Source: Pseudomonas fildesensis (GTDB lineage: Bacteria > Pseudomonadota > Gammaproteobacteria > Pseudomonadales > Pseudomonadaceae). From it: a stretch of DNA of 64,000 nt. The stretch covers positions 62,001 to 126,000 of the forward strand of contig NZ_LFMW01000003.1 in the NCBI RefSeq assembly GCF_001050345.1, read 5' to 3'. The notes under the pieces were generated by a model. The model had not been told where the DNA came from. It worked only from the letters and a program-made list of their open reading frames with translations, and did not search any database. Position numbers and translations under genes: made by a program. This document shows, piece by piece, positions 7,797-18,708 of this stretch (positions within the stretch are counted from its first letter, which is position 1; the number at the start of each line of letters is the position of its first letter).

Positions 7797-9844
7797 GCTG
7801 CCGCGTCCTCACTCAGGCCGCTGTGGCGCAAGAGTGCGTCAATCGACGGCGCACGCCCGCGGAAGTCGACGAACAGCACCATTGGCGCCTGCGAACCGCC
7901 ACGGGCCAGGATTGCCTCGCGGAACGCTCGGCCGGTTTCGGCATTGAGCACGCCGTCTTCTTCGAACTTGGAGAAGGCATCCGCCGACAACACCTCGGCC
8001 CACTTGTAGCTGTAGTAACCCGCCGCGTAACCGCCGGCGAAGATGTGCGCGAAGCTATTGGGGAAGCGGTTGTACGCCGGTGGGCGCATCACCGAGACCT
8101 CGTCGCGCACGCCCTCGAGCACCTGGGCCGGGCTGCGGCCGTCGCCGTGGGTGGCATGCATTTCGAAGTCGAACAGCGAAAATTCCAGCTGGCGGACCAT
8201 CATCAGGCCGGATTGGAAGTTCTTCGCCGCGAGCATTTTTTCCAGCAGGTCCTGGGGCAGCGGCTCGCCGGTTTCGTAATGACCGGAGATCAGCGCCAGG
8301 CCTTCCGGCTCCCAGCACCAGTTCTCCATGAACTGGCTCGGCAACTCCACCGCATCCCAGGCCACGCCGTTGATGCCGGACACGCCTGCGTGTTCAACGC
8401 GGGTCAACAAGTGATGCAAGCCGTGGCCGAATTCGTGGAACAGGGTGGTGACTTCATCGTGGGTCAGCAGGGCAGGCTTGCCGCTGTCGGCCGGAGTGAA
8501 GTTGCACACTAGGTTGGCTACCGGGCTTTGCAGCACACCGTCAACGGTGCGGCGACGGTCGCGCGCGCCGTCCATCCAGGCACCGCCGCGCTTGTTGGCG
8601 CGGGCGTACAGGTCGAAGAAGAAGCGGCCGACGTGCTGGCCGTTTTCGTTGATTTCGAACAGGCGAACGTCCGGGTGCCAGGTGTCGAAGCCTTTCAGTT
8701 CGGCGATCTCGATGCCGTACAGGCGCTGCACGATGGCGAACAGGCCGCCCAGCACTTTGTCGATCGGGAAATAGGCGCGCAGGGCTTCCTGGGACACGCT
8801 GTAGCGCTGCTCACGGAGCTTTTCACCGTAGAAACCGCTGTCCCAGCTTTGCAGGTCGGCGCAGCCTTGTTCGGCGGCGTAAGCCTTGAGCTGTTGCAGG
8901 TCCTGGGTGGCAAACGGCTTGCTGCGCTTGGCCAGGTCGCGCAGGAAGCTCAATACCTGGTCGCTGGACTCGGCCATCTTGGTGGCCAGGCTCAGCTCGG
9001 AGAAGGACGCAAAGCCCAACAGCTGGGCCAGTTCCTGGCGCAGGTCGAGGATCTGCTCCATCACCGGGCCGTTATCGTTCTGACCGGCATTCGGGCCTTG
9101 GTCTGACGCACGGGTGCAGTAGGCCGCGTAAATTTCCTCACGCAGGGCGCGGTCCTGGGCGTAGGTCATCACCGCGTAGTAGCTGGGGAATTCCAGGGTG
9201 ATCAGCCAGCCGTCGAGGCCTTTGGCCTGGGCGGCGGCGGCCATTTGCGCCTTGGCCGAGTCGGTCAGACCGGTGAGGGTGGCCTCAAAGGTGACGTGTT
9301 TGGTCCAGGCCTGGGTGGCGTCCAGCAGTTGGTTGGAGAACTTGCTGCCCAACTCGGAGAGTTTGCTCTGCACTTCGGCGTAGCGCTTCTGCTGCTCAGG
9401 CGGTAAGTCGATACCCGACAGGCGGAAGTCGCGCAGCGAGTGTTCCAGGATGGTTTTTTGCGCCACATCGAAACCGGCGGCCTCGGGGCTGTTGGCCAGG
9501 GCTTCGAAGGCCTGGAACAGCGCACGGTTCTGGCCCATCTCGGTGGAATAGGCGCTCAACGCTGGCAGGCAGCCTTCATAGGCTTCGCGCAGTTCGGCGC
9601 TGTTGCACACGGCGTTGAGGTGGCTGACCGGGCTCCAGGCGGCGCCCAGGCGGTCGTTGAGTTCGTCCATGGCCAGGATCAGGCCGGCCCATGTCGGATT
9701 TTTCCCCTGGCTTTGCAGGATGCCTTCGATGGCGACACGGTTGTCGGCGAGGATCTGTTCGATGGCCGGCTGTACGTGCTCGGCACGAATCGCCGAGAAC
9801 GGCGGCAGGTCGTAGGACTGCAGAAGAGGGTTGTTCGCGCTCAC
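7793..9844 (-). CDS. prlC: Oligopeptidase A (M3 metallopeptidase)
   Basis: A 683-residue cytoplasmic zinc endopeptidase that degrades signal peptides and short peptides. The thimet-oligopeptidase zinc motif HEFGHGLHH lies near residue 470, with the third ligand region (ELPSQFMENW) about 25 residues later. I start it at GTG 9844 (MSANNPLLQS), which has AAGG about 9 nt upstream, rather than at the in-frame GTG 9853, which has no ribosome site. It is first in a two-gene unit with yheV and divergent from the gamma-carbonic anhydrase gene across about 100 bp. Confidence 0.95.
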   Translation of the reverse strand: MSANNPLLQSYDLPPFSAIRAEHVQPAIEQILADNRVAIEGILQSQGKNPTWAGLILAMDELNDRLGAAWSPVSHLNAVCNSAELREAYEGCLPALSAYSTEMGQNRALFQAFEALANSPEAAGFDVAQKTILEHSLRDFRLSGIDLPPEQQKRYAEVQSKLSELGSKFSNQLLDATQAWTKHVTFEATLTGLTDSAKAQMAAAAQAKGLDGWLITLEFPSYYAVMTYAQDRALREEIYAAYCTRASDQGPNAGQNDNGPVMEQILDLRQELAQLLGFASFSELSLATKMAESSDQVLSFLRDLAKRSKPFATQDLQQLKAYAAEQGCADLQSWDSGFYGEKLREQRYSVSQEALRAYFPIDKVLGGLFAIVQRLYGIEIAELKGFDTWHPDVRLFEINENGQHVGRFFFDLYARANKRGGAWMDGARDRRRTVDGVLQSPVANLVCNFTPADSGKPALLTHDEVTTLFHEFGHGLHHLLTRVEHAGVSGINGVAWDAVELPSQFMENWCWEPEGLALISGHYETGEPLPQDLLEKMLAAKNFQSGLMMVRQLEFSLFDFEMHATHGDGRSPAQVLEGVRDEVSVMRPPAYNRFPNSFAHIFAGGYAAGYYSYKWAEVLSADAFSKFEEDGVLNAETGRAFREAILARGGSQAPMVLFVDFRGRAPSIDALLRHSGLSEDAAA

Positions 9845-9945
9845 GGTTGGCACCTTGGCTGAAGAAACATGTAAGACAAAGATGGGGTCATCTTAATTAC
9901 AATCAACGTCCACCGCAGCTATCAGCAGAAGAGAGAGAGGCTATC

Positions 9946-10488
9946 GTGACCCTTCGCACCTATCAGAACCACACGCCAACCCTGGGCGCCGGGGCTTTTG
10001 TCGATATTTCGGCGGTGGTGATCGGCGATGTCGAAATCGGCACCGACAGCTCGGTTTGGCCGTTGGCCGTGATTCGCGGCGACATGCACCGCATCCGCAT
10101 CGGCGCGCGCACCAGCGTGCAGGATGGCTGTGTACTGCACATCACCCACGCTGGGCCGTTCAATCCAGATGGCTTCCCGCTGTTGATCGGCGACGATGTG
10201 ACCATTGCCCACAAAGTCATGCTGCATGGTTGCAGCGTCGGCAACCGTATCCTGATCGGCATGGGCAGCATCGTGATGGATGGCGCGGTGGTGGAAGACG
10301 ACGTGATCATCGGCGCTGGCAGCCTGGTGCCGCCGGGCAAGAAACTCGAGAGCGGCTTCCTGTATGTCGGTAGCCCGGTTAAACAAATCCGTCCGTTGAC
10401 TGACAAGGAACGCGCCTTTTTCACCTACAGCGCGGCGAACTACGTGAAGCTCAAAGACCTGCACCTGGCTGAAGGATTCGATCAATGA
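9946..10488 (+). CDS. Gamma-carbonic-anhydrase-like hexapeptide-repeat protein (YrdA family)
   Basis: A 180-residue left-handed beta-helix protein with hexapeptide repeats (VIGDVEIG, CSVGNRILIG, VVEDDVIIG). His residues lie at the positions that ligate metal in gamma carbonic anhydrases (RGDMHRI, TIAHKVMLHG). Most YrdA-type members have no demonstrated activity. The start is GTG 9946 behind GAGAGAGAGG; the frame stays open further upstream but that stretch runs opposite prlC. Its stop overlaps the start of the HAD phosphatase gene by 4 bp. Confidence 0.88.
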   Translation: MTLRTYQNHTPTLGAGAFVDISAVVIGDVEIGTDSSVWPLAVIRGDMHRIRIGARTSVQDGCVLHITHAGPFNPDGFPLLIGDDVTIAHKVMLHGCSVGNRILIGMGSIVMDGAVVEDDVIIGAGSLVPPGKKLESGFLYVGSPVKQIRPLTDKERAFFTYSAANYVKLKDLHLAEGFDQ

Positions 10489-11144
10489 CTGCGCAGTACA
10501 AAACCGCTCTGTTCGACCTGGATGGCACACTCACTGACCCGCGAGAGGGCATCACGCGCTCGATCCAGTACGCCCTTGGCAAGCTCGGCATCGATGAACC
10601 GGACCTGACCAAACTCGAACATTTCATCGGCCCGCCGCTGCTGCAAGCGTTCATGCAGTTCTACGGCTTCGACGAGGCCAAGGCGTGGGAGGCGGTGAAT
10701 TTTTATCGCGAGCGCTTCAAGGTCACTGGTTTGTACGAGAACCGCGTGTTCGATGGGGTGATGCCACTGCTGGAAGAACTGAGCAACCAAGGGCGCCAGC
10801 TGTACGTGGCCACGTCCAAGCCCTGGGTGTTTGCCCGTGAAATCGCCCGGCATTTTGATTTTGCCAGGCACTTCAAAGTGATCTACGGCAGCGAGTTGGA
10901 CGGCACGCGCACCAACAAGGTCGAGCTGATCGCCCATTTGATGAGCGAGGAAGGCCTGGACCCGGCCACCACCCTGATGATTGGCGACCGCAAGCACGAC
11001 CTGATCGGCGCGCGCAGCAATGGGCTGGATTCAGCGGCGGTGGGGTATGGGTTTGGCAGTTTTGAAGAGTTGAATGCCGAGGTGCCGACCTGGCACTTTG
11101 AGACCTTGGCCGAGATGCATCAGGCGTTTATGCAGCGTCCTTGA
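10485..11144 (+). CDS. HAD-superfamily hydrolase (phosphoglycolate-phosphatase-like)
   Basis: A 219-residue HAD hydrolase. Motif I is FDLDGTLTD near residue 10, motif II is VATSKP, and motif III/IV is TLMIGDRKHDLIGARSNG. The inserted helical cap is of the Gph/5'-nucleotidase type. It probably dephosphorylates a small metabolite; the substrate cannot be told from sequence. Coupled by a 4-bp overlap (ATGA) to the gamma-carbonic anhydrase gene. Confidence 0.87.
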   Translation: MTAQYKTALFDLDGTLTDPREGITRSIQYALGKLGIDEPDLTKLEHFIGPPLLQAFMQFYGFDEAKAWEAVNFYRERFKVTGLYENRVFDGVMPLLEELSNQGRQLYVATSKPWVFAREIARHFDFARHFKVIYGSELDGTRTNKVELIAHLMSEEGLDPATTLMIGDRKHDLIGARSNGLDSAAVGYGFGSFEELNAEVPTWHFETLAEMHQAFMQRP

Positions 11145-11159
11145 GACCGGTATCGCCAA

Positions 11160-11187
11160 CAAGCCGGCTCCTACAGGAGCTGGCTTG
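11160..11187. repeat. REP-type palindrome (AGGAGCTGGCTTG family)
   Basis: CAAGCCGGCTCCT-ac-AGGAGCTGGCTTG is a near-perfect hairpin between the convergent HAD and peptidase genes. It has the core of the short extragenic palindromes spread through fluorescens-group genomes and may also end transcription. Confidence 0.7.
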
Positions 11188-11200
11188 CAGCGATGGGGCC

Positions 11201-12244
11201 CTAGTTTGCACGCGCCTCTAACTGCCCCAACACCGCCTTGCGCTGCGCCACCGGCAACCCGCCCAGTTTCTCCACCGCCGCGTAAAACTTCATCCAATCC
11301 CCACCCTCCTGCCGAAACAACGCCGCAAACGCCGGCACCCACTGGTCATACAGCCCGAATGGCAACAACCGCGCGTTGTTCAGCGGCTGGTTGATCCAGG
11401 CGTCATAACGCTTGTCGCCGCCCCACTGGCTATCGCGCATCTGCCGGTACTCACTGCGCAAGCGCTCGAACGCCTGCGCCTTGGCCAGACGCATCGCATC
11501 CCCCGCCAAGGGCTGGGCGTAGACTTTTTCCAGGCGCTTGCGGGTATCGAGGATCAGCTGGATAAACGCGTCACGCTGTTTCAACCCCGACGGGCCAGCC
11601 GGTGCCAAGCCCCGCGCGGCGCGCCATTGGCGAGTGCCTTCCTGCTCGACAAAACTGGCAAACGACTCGTTGAACTCGGTGTCGTCCTTCACATAGAAAC
11701 GCTGGTGCGCCAGTTCATGGAAGATCAACGTGGCCAGGCGCTCATCGCCCCAATTCATCATCGAATTCATGATCGGGTCATTGAACCAACCCAGGGTGGA
11801 ATAGGCCTCGACGCCCCCAATCGACACATCCATCCCTTGTTGGCGCAACAATGCCGCCTCGCCCCGTGCCGCGCCTTGGCTGTAGTAGCCGCGATAGGCC
11901 ACGCAACCGGCAATCGGGAAGCAGTGATTTTGCGGTGACAGGGAAAACTCCTGCGTGGCGAAGACATTCCACACCACATAAGGGCGGCCGATATCGGCGT
12001 ACAACCGGTAACTCTGGTTGTCAGGCAGATGCAGGTGCTCGCTCGCGAAGGTGCGCGCCTTTTGCGATTGCACCAGGTGGTCACGCAAGACTTGTGGGCG
12101 GGATGGGTCGGCTATCACTTGGGAAACCGGCTCTCGCGCCCGCAGCAATTGCCACTGGCCGCCCGCCAATTGGCTGTAATAGCTGACGCTGGAGCAGCCG
12201 CTGAGCAGCACCATCGCCAACCCTGGGAAAAAACGCCTGACCAT
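11201..12244 (-). CDS. Putative aminopeptidase lipoprotein (HExxH)
   Basis: 347 residues. The N terminus MVRRFFPGLAMVLLSGCSSV is a lipoprotein signal with a lipobox ending at C17. A zinc-peptidase HELAH motif lies in LIFHELAHQRFYVKD, with a Glu-rich segment (FNESFASFVEQEG) a few residues on that likely supplies the third ligand. This fits the predicted aminopeptidase family COG4324. The frame opens further upstream (ATG 12388), but the start at 12244 gives a proper signal peptide and has AGGAG upstream, so I prefer it. Likely membrane-anchored in the periplasm; substrate unknown. Confidence 0.8.
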   Translation of the reverse strand: MVRRFFPGLAMVLLSGCSSVSYYSQLAGGQWQLLRAREPVSQVIADPSRPQVLRDHLVQSQKARTFASEHLHLPDNQSYRLYADIGRPYVVWNVFATQEFSLSPQNHCFPIAGCVAYRGYYSQGAARGEAALLRQQGMDVSIGGVEAYSTLGWFNDPIMNSMMNWGDERLATLIFHELAHQRFYVKDDTEFNESFASFVEQEGTRQWRAARGLAPAGPSGLKQRDAFIQLILDTRKRLEKVYAQPLAGDAMRLAKAQAFERLRSEYRQMRDSQWGGDKRYDAWINQPLNNARLLPFGLYDQWVPAFAALFRQEGGDWMKFYAAVEKLGGLPVAQRKAVLGQLEARAN

Positions 12245-12386
12245 GCCCCGACTGCTCCTGGGTAATTTGCTCGCCAGACTATCCTGCCTGCACGGAATTT
12301 TTCCATGGCGCAGCGTGTTTATACTCATAGGAAGTCTGCCGCCATCGGCGTGGGGCTTAATCCTCTCTTTGCGTTGAGTGCCTGCC

Positions 12387-12809
12387 ATGCGTCAGCTTTT
12401 ACTTCCCGCCGTTGCCCTGTTGCTCAGCGCCTGTGCTTCGACGCCCATCCCGCCGGTCGACCCGCAGCAGGCGTGGGTCGATTTCGCCACCCCGACACCG
12501 GGCGCGAAACTGGTGATGGCCCAGCGCCTGGACGGCAAGAACCTGAACGACGGGCGCTATTTCCAGATGCCACCCGGCAGCCACGAACTGATGGTGCGCT
12601 TCGACTTTGAAGTGCCAGCCGGCGCTGGTTTGGGCGGGTTGGGGCAGACGATGTATCGGACGTGCTTCATGACGCTGGAGTACAAAAACTTCCAGGCCGG
12701 CCAACGTTATGTGCTGGAAGGGCGTTCACTGGCGTTCACGCCCAACATCCGGCTGTACAACGCCGCGCGTCAGCTGTTGGCTGAAGAGCGCAGCGTCAAC
12801 TGCCTCTGA
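12387..12809 (+). CDS. Hypothetical lipoprotein
   Basis: A 140-residue protein with a lipoprotein signal: MRQLLLPAVALLLSAC, lipobox Cys at residue 16. The mature part is beta-rich with no motif I recognise; it contains a run of small residues (VPAGAGLGGLGQ) and two later Cys. Start taken at ATG 12387 rather than GTG 12378 because it gives the canonical signal peptide. It runs toward the DUF1161 gene, and the two stop codons abut at TGATCA (12807-12812). Confidence 0.72.
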   Translation: MRQLLLPAVALLLSACASTPIPPVDPQQAWVDFATPTPGAKLVMAQRLDGKNLNDGRYFQMPPGSHELMVRFDFEVPAGAGLGGLGQTMYRTCFMTLEYKNFQAGQRYVLEGRSLAFTPNIRLYNAARQLLAEERSVNCL

Positions 12810-13049
12810 TCAGTCGTTGTTTTTCTGGTAGACGATGGCCTTGGTGCCGTTCTCACACGTGCCAACAACCATGGCGACGTCGTGCTTGTCGGCTTCTTCC
12901 TTGCTGACAATCTCAAGGGTGTAGGACGGCACGGCGTTAGCCTGGATTTTGATCTCGATCTCTTTCCTGAGCTCTTCGCAGTCTTTAGGTGCGGCCACGG
13001 CCGATGTGGCCAAAACACCGCAGATCATTGCCAAGGCAAAACGTTTCAT
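12810..13049 (-). CDS. DUF1161 small secreted protein (copy 1)
   Basis: 79 residues with a signal peptide (MKRFALAMICGVLATSAVAA). The mature part holds two Cys, in KDCEELRKEI and VGTCENGTKAIVY, probably forming a disulfide in the periplasm. These are the DUF1161 hallmarks. Function is unknown. A second, clearly related copy is encoded at 15416-15640. AGGGAGC lies upstream of the ATG. Confidence 0.85.
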   Translation of the reverse strand: MKRFALAMICGVLATSAVAAPKDCEELRKEIEIKIQANAVPSYTLEIVSKEEADKHDVAMVVGTCENGTKAIVYQKNND

Positions 13050-13204
13050 GTGTGAAGCTCCCTGAATGCATTGCGCACGGGTGTGCGTCTAAGGCTGCAT
13101 GGGCTATTCGAGCACACCCACCCTTATAGGGGCGAGCTTATTGTGGCGAGGGAGGGCCCACCCCGTCTTCGACGCCGCGCTGTCGCGCAGCAAACTGGGA
13201 CCTC

Positions 13205-13338
13205 TGTGGCGAGCGGGCTTGTCCCGCGTTGGGGTGCGAAGCGCCCCTGATGAAAACGATGCGGTGTATCGGGCACTCCTCCGCGCCTGGTTTTGGGGCT
13301 GCTGCGCAGCCCAACGCGGGACAAGCCCGCTCGCCACA
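13205..13338. repeat. REP doublet (REPIN-like), GTGGCGAGCGGGCTTG family
   Basis: The left arm TGTGGCGAGCGGGCTTGTCC and its exact inverse at 13315-13338 enclose smaller palindromes (GGGGTGCGAAGCGCCCC and GGGGCTGCTGCGCAGCCC). Head-to-head REP pairs of this kind are mobilised as non-autonomous elements by RAYT transposases in Pseudomonas; no RAYT gene is in the window. Confidence 0.8.
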
Positions 13339-13430
13339 AGAATGCGGTCGCCTGAAATTGTTTATGTAAGACTCAAAACTTTAGGGTGAAATTTTAACCC
13401 TTTAAAATCAGTAAGTTATTTTAAGTTTGA

Positions 13431-13526
13431 TAAGAGCTTGCTCCCGTTGGACCGGGTTGGCGCTCCAGTGCGCAGCGCTCCCGCTTTTCTGGGGCCGCTA
13501 CGCAGCCCAACGGGAGCAAGCTCTTA
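13431..13526. repeat. REP doublet, GAGCTTGCTCCCG family
   Basis: TAAGAGCTTGCTCCCGTTGG (13431-13450) is repeated as its exact inverse at 13507-13526, with the inner ends again resembling GCGCAGCGC/GCTACGCAGCCC motifs. It differs in its core from the neighbouring doublet, so two REP classes sit side by side. Confidence 0.78.
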
Positions 13527-13675
13527 TAGAACAAAATTTATCTCATTGATTTTAAAGATAAATTATTTTCCGATTTATCGGCATGTTCTCTGCGCGACAG
13601 CGCAGCCTGCTTGCAGGCTGGGCAGCCTCCCTCGCCACACGAGCCCTCCGCCAATGCCAATAGAGGGGAGATCAA

Positions 13676-14107
13676 TCAGCCTGCAAGCGTGGCATCCAAC
13701 GTGATTTTCGCATTCAACACTTTGGAGACCGGGCACCCTTCCTTGGCCTTTTTGCTCAGTTCTTCGAACTGCGCTTGGCTCGCGCCAGGAATTTTAGCCT
13801 TAAGAGTCAGGTGCACAGCGGTGATGGCAAAGCCACCCTCAACCTGGTCCAGAGTCACTTCGGCGTGGGTGTCGATACTGTCGGCCTTGAGGCCCGCGTC
13901 GCCGAGAATCATGGAAAACGCCATGGAGAAACAGCCGGCGTGGGCCGCGCCGATCAATTCTTCAGGGTTAGTGCCCTTGCCGCCTTCGAAACGAGCCTTG
14001 AAGCCGTAGGGCGCTTCGCGCAGCACGCCGGTTTCGGTGGAAATGGAACCCAGGCCAGTCTTCAGATCACCTTCCCAATGCGCGGATGCCTTTTTAACGA
14101 TACTCAT
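13676..14107 (-). CDS. osmC: OsmC-family hydroperoxide reductase
   Basis: A 143-residue thiol peroxidase that reduces organic hydroperoxides in the cytoplasm, a stress-protection role. The two catalytic Cys are C59 in AAHAGCFSMAFSM and the second in KEGCPVSKVL. Starts in the family style, MSIVKKASAHWEGDLK, at ATG 14107, with GAGGAGA upstream; the frame extends upstream but without homologous sequence. Divergent from the luciferase-like gene. Ohr is the alternative, but the N-terminal form and length favour OsmC. Confidence 0.88.
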   Translation of the reverse strand: MSIVKKASAHWEGDLKTGLGSISTETGVLREAPYGFKARFEGGKGTNPEELIGAAHAGCFSMAFSMILGDAGLKADSIDTHAEVTLDQVEGGFAITAVHLTLKAKIPGASQAQFEELSKKAKEGCPVSKVLNAKITLDATLAG

Positions 14108-14293
14108 AGCTTTCTCCTCGAACGGTGGTTTTGCGTCAGTAAGGGTTCTGAGGATAGACGCCCCCGCAAAGTTCATCTTGTCGGAGAAACCTAGCAATTT
14201 AGTAGGAAATTTCGCGCTCGCTATTGAATCTCGGGTATATGCCCTCATTGCATAGAGCATGCACATGAAGCGGCAGGTTTTGGTTCGTCTTAG

Positions 14294-14325
14294 AAGCCTG
14301 CGCCCCCATTTGGAGAAGCAGGCTT
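14294..14325 (+). promoter_or_regulatory. Hairpin enclosing the ribosome-binding site of the luciferase-like gene
   Basis: AAGCCTGC (14294-14301) pairs perfectly with GCAGGCTT (14318-14325), whose last base touches the ATG at 14326. The 16-nt loop contains the only good ribosome site, GGAG at 14312-14315. The arrangement could modulate initiation; this is structural inference only. Confidence 0.4.
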
Positions 14326-15327
14326 ATGAAATCGCTGTCCGACGTAAAGTTTTCGACCCTCGACCTGGTACCCGTGCGGGCCAACGGTAGTCCGGCGCAG
14401 TCGCTGCGTAATTCCCTGGACCTGGCCCAACACGTGGAAAAGTTTGGCTACAACCGTTTCTGGGTGGCTGAACACCACAATATGGACGGCATCGCCAGCT
14501 CGGCCACCTCGGTATTGCTGGGTTACCTGGCCGGTGGCACCTCGACCATCCGCGTCGGCTCCGGCGGCGTGATGCTACCTAACCACGCGCCGCTGGTGAT
14601 CGCCGAACAGTTCGGCACCCTCGAAAGCTTGTACCCCGGCCGTATCGACTTGGGCCTGGGCCGTGCACCCGGTTCCGACCAGATGACCGCCCGCGCCCTA
14701 CGCCGTGAACGCTCCGGCAGCGCGGATGACTTCCCCGAAGACGTAGCCGAATTGATGGCCTACCTGGGCCCGCGCACCCCCGACCAGCGCGTGATCGCGG
14801 TACCGGGCACCGGCACCAACGTGCCGGTGTGGTTGCTGGGTTCGAGCCTGTTCAGTGCGCAACTGGCCGGTGAGCGCGGTTTGCCCTACGCCTTCGCCTC
14901 CCATTTCGCACCGCGTTTGATGCATGAAGCGATTCGCGTGTATCGCAACCACTTCAAGCCTTCGGCTGTGCTGGACAAACCCTACGTGATGCTCGGCGTT
15001 CCCTTGGTGGCAGCGGATACCGATGAGCAGGCCGACTACCTGGCCACTTCGGTGTACCAACGCATCCTCGCGCTGATGCGCGGGCAAAGCCTGGTGCAGC
15101 GCCCGCCGGTGAAAACCATGGACGGCCTTTGGTTGCCTCACGAAAAAGACGCCGTGGGCAGCTTCCTTGGCCTGGCCATGGTCGGCAGTCCGGCGAAGAT
15201 TCGAGCAAAACTGGAGGTGCTGGTCGAACAAACCGGCGCTGATGAGTTGATTTTTACCTGCGACCTGTACGAGCACGCGGACCGAATTCATTCCTACGAG
15301 CTGCTGGCGCAACTGATGAAGGGCTGA
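14326..15327 (+). CDS. LLM-class flavin-dependent monooxygenase (luciferase-like)
   Basis: A 333-residue luciferase-fold oxidoreductase using reduced FMN. Family landmarks are [20 protein letters not shown] near residue 45, [13 protein letters not shown], and [15 protein letters not shown]. It belongs to the MsnO8/YhbW-like branch found as single genes in many proteobacteria, whose natural substrates are mostly unknown. Divergent from osmC; followed by a strong palindrome at 15345-15394. Confidence 0.85.
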   Translation: MKSLSDVKFSTLDLVPVRANGSPAQSLRNSLDLAQHVEKFGYNRFWVAEHHNMDGIASSATSVLLGYLAGGTSTIRVGSGGVMLPNHAPLVIAEQFGTLESLYPGRIDLGLGRAPGSDQMTARALRRERSGSADDFPEDVAELMAYLGPRTPDQRVIAVPGTGTNVPVWLLGSSLFSAQLAGERGLPYAFASHFAPRLMHEAIRVYRNHFKPSAVLDKPYVMLGVPLVAADTDEQADYLATSVYQRILALMRGQSLVQRPPVKTMDGLWLPHEKDAVGSFLGLAMVGSPAKIRAKLEVLVEQTGADELIFTCDLYEHADRIHSYELLAQLMKG

Positions 15328-15344
15328 CCACCAGGCGAAAAAAA

Positions 15345-15394
15345 TCGACGCACCTGTGGCGAGGGAGCTTGCTCCCGCGCCACAGGTGCGTCGA
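15345..15394. repeat. Strong hairpin with a REP core (possible bidirectional terminator)
   Basis: A perfect 17-bp inverted repeat (TCGACGCACCTGTGGCG and its inverse at 15378-15394) encloses AGGGAGCTTGCTCCC, the common fluorescens-group REP core. It lies between convergent genes, is preceded by an A-run and followed by TTT, so it can serve as terminator in both directions. Confidence 0.68.
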
Positions 15395-15415
15395 CTTTAT
15401 GTCTGCAACACGTGA

Positions 15416-15640
15416 TTAACCGCGCTTGTAGACGATTTCCTTGGTGCCACCTTCGCAGGTGCCGACCACTTCAGCGTCGGTTGAGGCGCCCTTATCTACC
15501 ACTTCCAGCGAATAACCCGAAGCGCCCTTGGCGTCGATTTTCGCTGCAATTTCACTTTTCAGCTCGTCACAAGGCTTGCCCGCCGCCAGGGCTGTACCCG
15601 CAATGCTCAACAAACCTACCGCTAACAGGAACTTCTTCAT
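15416..15640 (-). CDS. DUF1161 small secreted protein (copy 2)
   Basis: 74 residues: signal peptide (MKKFLLAVGLLSIAGTALAA), then KPCDELKSEI and VGTCEGGTKEIVYKRG. It is a paralogue of the protein at 12810-13049; the two Cys and their contexts are conserved, while the middle is shorter. Periplasmic, function unknown. Transcribed alone, with the convergent luciferase-like gene on the other side of the hairpin. Confidence 0.85.
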   Translation of the reverse strand: MKKFLLAVGLLSIAGTALAAGKPCDELKSEIAAKIDAKGASGYSLEVVDKGASTDAEVVGTCEGGTKEIVYKRG

Positions 15641-15754
15641 CCGTTACTTTCCTTGCGCTGATCGAAAAGAACGTGCCGACGCTGTGGCATCGGCACCCAT
15701 CGTTGTAGCGCAGGTTATGGCAATCGGCCAGTCAGCAAGTTCAACTCTAATGGA

Positions 15755-15970
15755 TCAGCTGCTGGCAATTCGGAACCCTACCTTAAGCGTGACTTGGAAG
15801 TGAGCGGCCTTGCCGTCTTTGATGTGACCGCGGGTTTCCGTCACTTCAAACCATTCCAAGTGCTTGATGCTCTTGTTGGCTTCGGCCAGGGCATTGTTGA
15901 TCGCGTCTTCAATGCTGGTCGCCGACGAGCCAACCAGTTCGACTTTCTTGTACGTGTGATGATCAGACAT
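15755..15970 (-). CDS. Dodecin-family flavin-binding protein
   Basis: 71 residues matching dodecins: MSDHHTYKKVELVGSSATS, the conserved W in KHLEWFEVTETRGHI that stacks on the isoalloxazine ring, and the closing FQVTLKVGFRI strand. Dodecins form hollow 12-mers that store or buffer flavin. I start it at ATG 15970 (GGAGAAACGCT upstream) rather than at the longer frame start at 16009. Divergent from the DUF883 gene. Confidence 0.9.
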   Translation of the reverse strand: MSDHHTYKKVELVGSSATSIEDAINNALAEANKSIKHLEWFEVTETRGHIKDGKAAHFQVTLKVGFRIASS

Positions 15971-16124
15971 AGCGTTTCTCCTGAGGTCTCTAGTGAGCGT
16001 AGCAGTCAATGTTCGTAATGCTTCTGGCGACCGTTCCGACCAGAAAGTTCAGATTTACTGCACTTTCTGAAACGGCCGCAGTCGGTATCTACACACGCCA
16101 CTCAATCACTTCAGGAGAGTCCAC

Positions 16125-16451
16125 ATGGCCAACACTTCTTTACGCAAAGCGTCGCTGGAAAGCATGGAAGCCGAGATTTCGAGCCTGCTCAAGTCCCTTG
16201 AGAGCCTCAAGGACGATGCGTCCGATGAGTCGCGCAAAACGCTGAAGGCCCTGAAAAGCAATGCCGAGAATGCCCTCAAGCACTCCCGCCACCTGATCAG
16301 CGATGCCTACGAAGAAAGCAAAGTCAAAATCCGCGAAACCAGTGTTGCGACCCGGGACTACGCACAAGAGCACCCGTGGACTACCGCCGGCGTCGCCGTT
16401 GGCGCGCTGGGCCTGCTGGCGGCTTATTTGCTGTGCAAGCGCGGCGACTGA
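16125..16451 (+). CDS. DUF883 (ElaB/YqjD-type) membrane-anchored protein
   Basis: 108 residues. A long charged, probably coiled-coil helix (residues 8-80) is followed by HPWTTAGVAVGALGLLAAYLL, a Gly-rich C-terminal membrane anchor. YqjD/ElaB in E. coli bind ribosomes at the inner membrane in stationary phase; that role is only inferred here. AGGAGAG precedes the ATG. It runs toward trpI with 8 bp between the two stops. Confidence 0.83.
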   Translation: MANTSLRKASLESMEAEISSLLKSLESLKDDASDESRKTLKALKSNAENALKHSRHLISDAYEESKVKIRETSVATRDYAQEHPWTTAGVAVGALGLLAAYLLCKRGD

Positions 16452-16459
16452 TTTACCGG

Positions 16460-18707
<2,248 letters not shown>

Positions 18708-18708
<1 letters not shown>

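Larger units (their letters stand above)
13050..13675. other. Gene-poor intergenic stretch with palindromes and AT-rich blocks
   Basis: 626 bp without a convincing gene. It holds a degenerate REP fragment (about 13142-13160), two long palindromic doublets (13205-13338 and 13431-13526) and two strikingly AT-rich blocks (about 13360-13432 and 13526-13585) flanking the second doublet. The open frames here are short and made of repeat sequence. No RNA gene was recognised. Confidence 0.6.
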
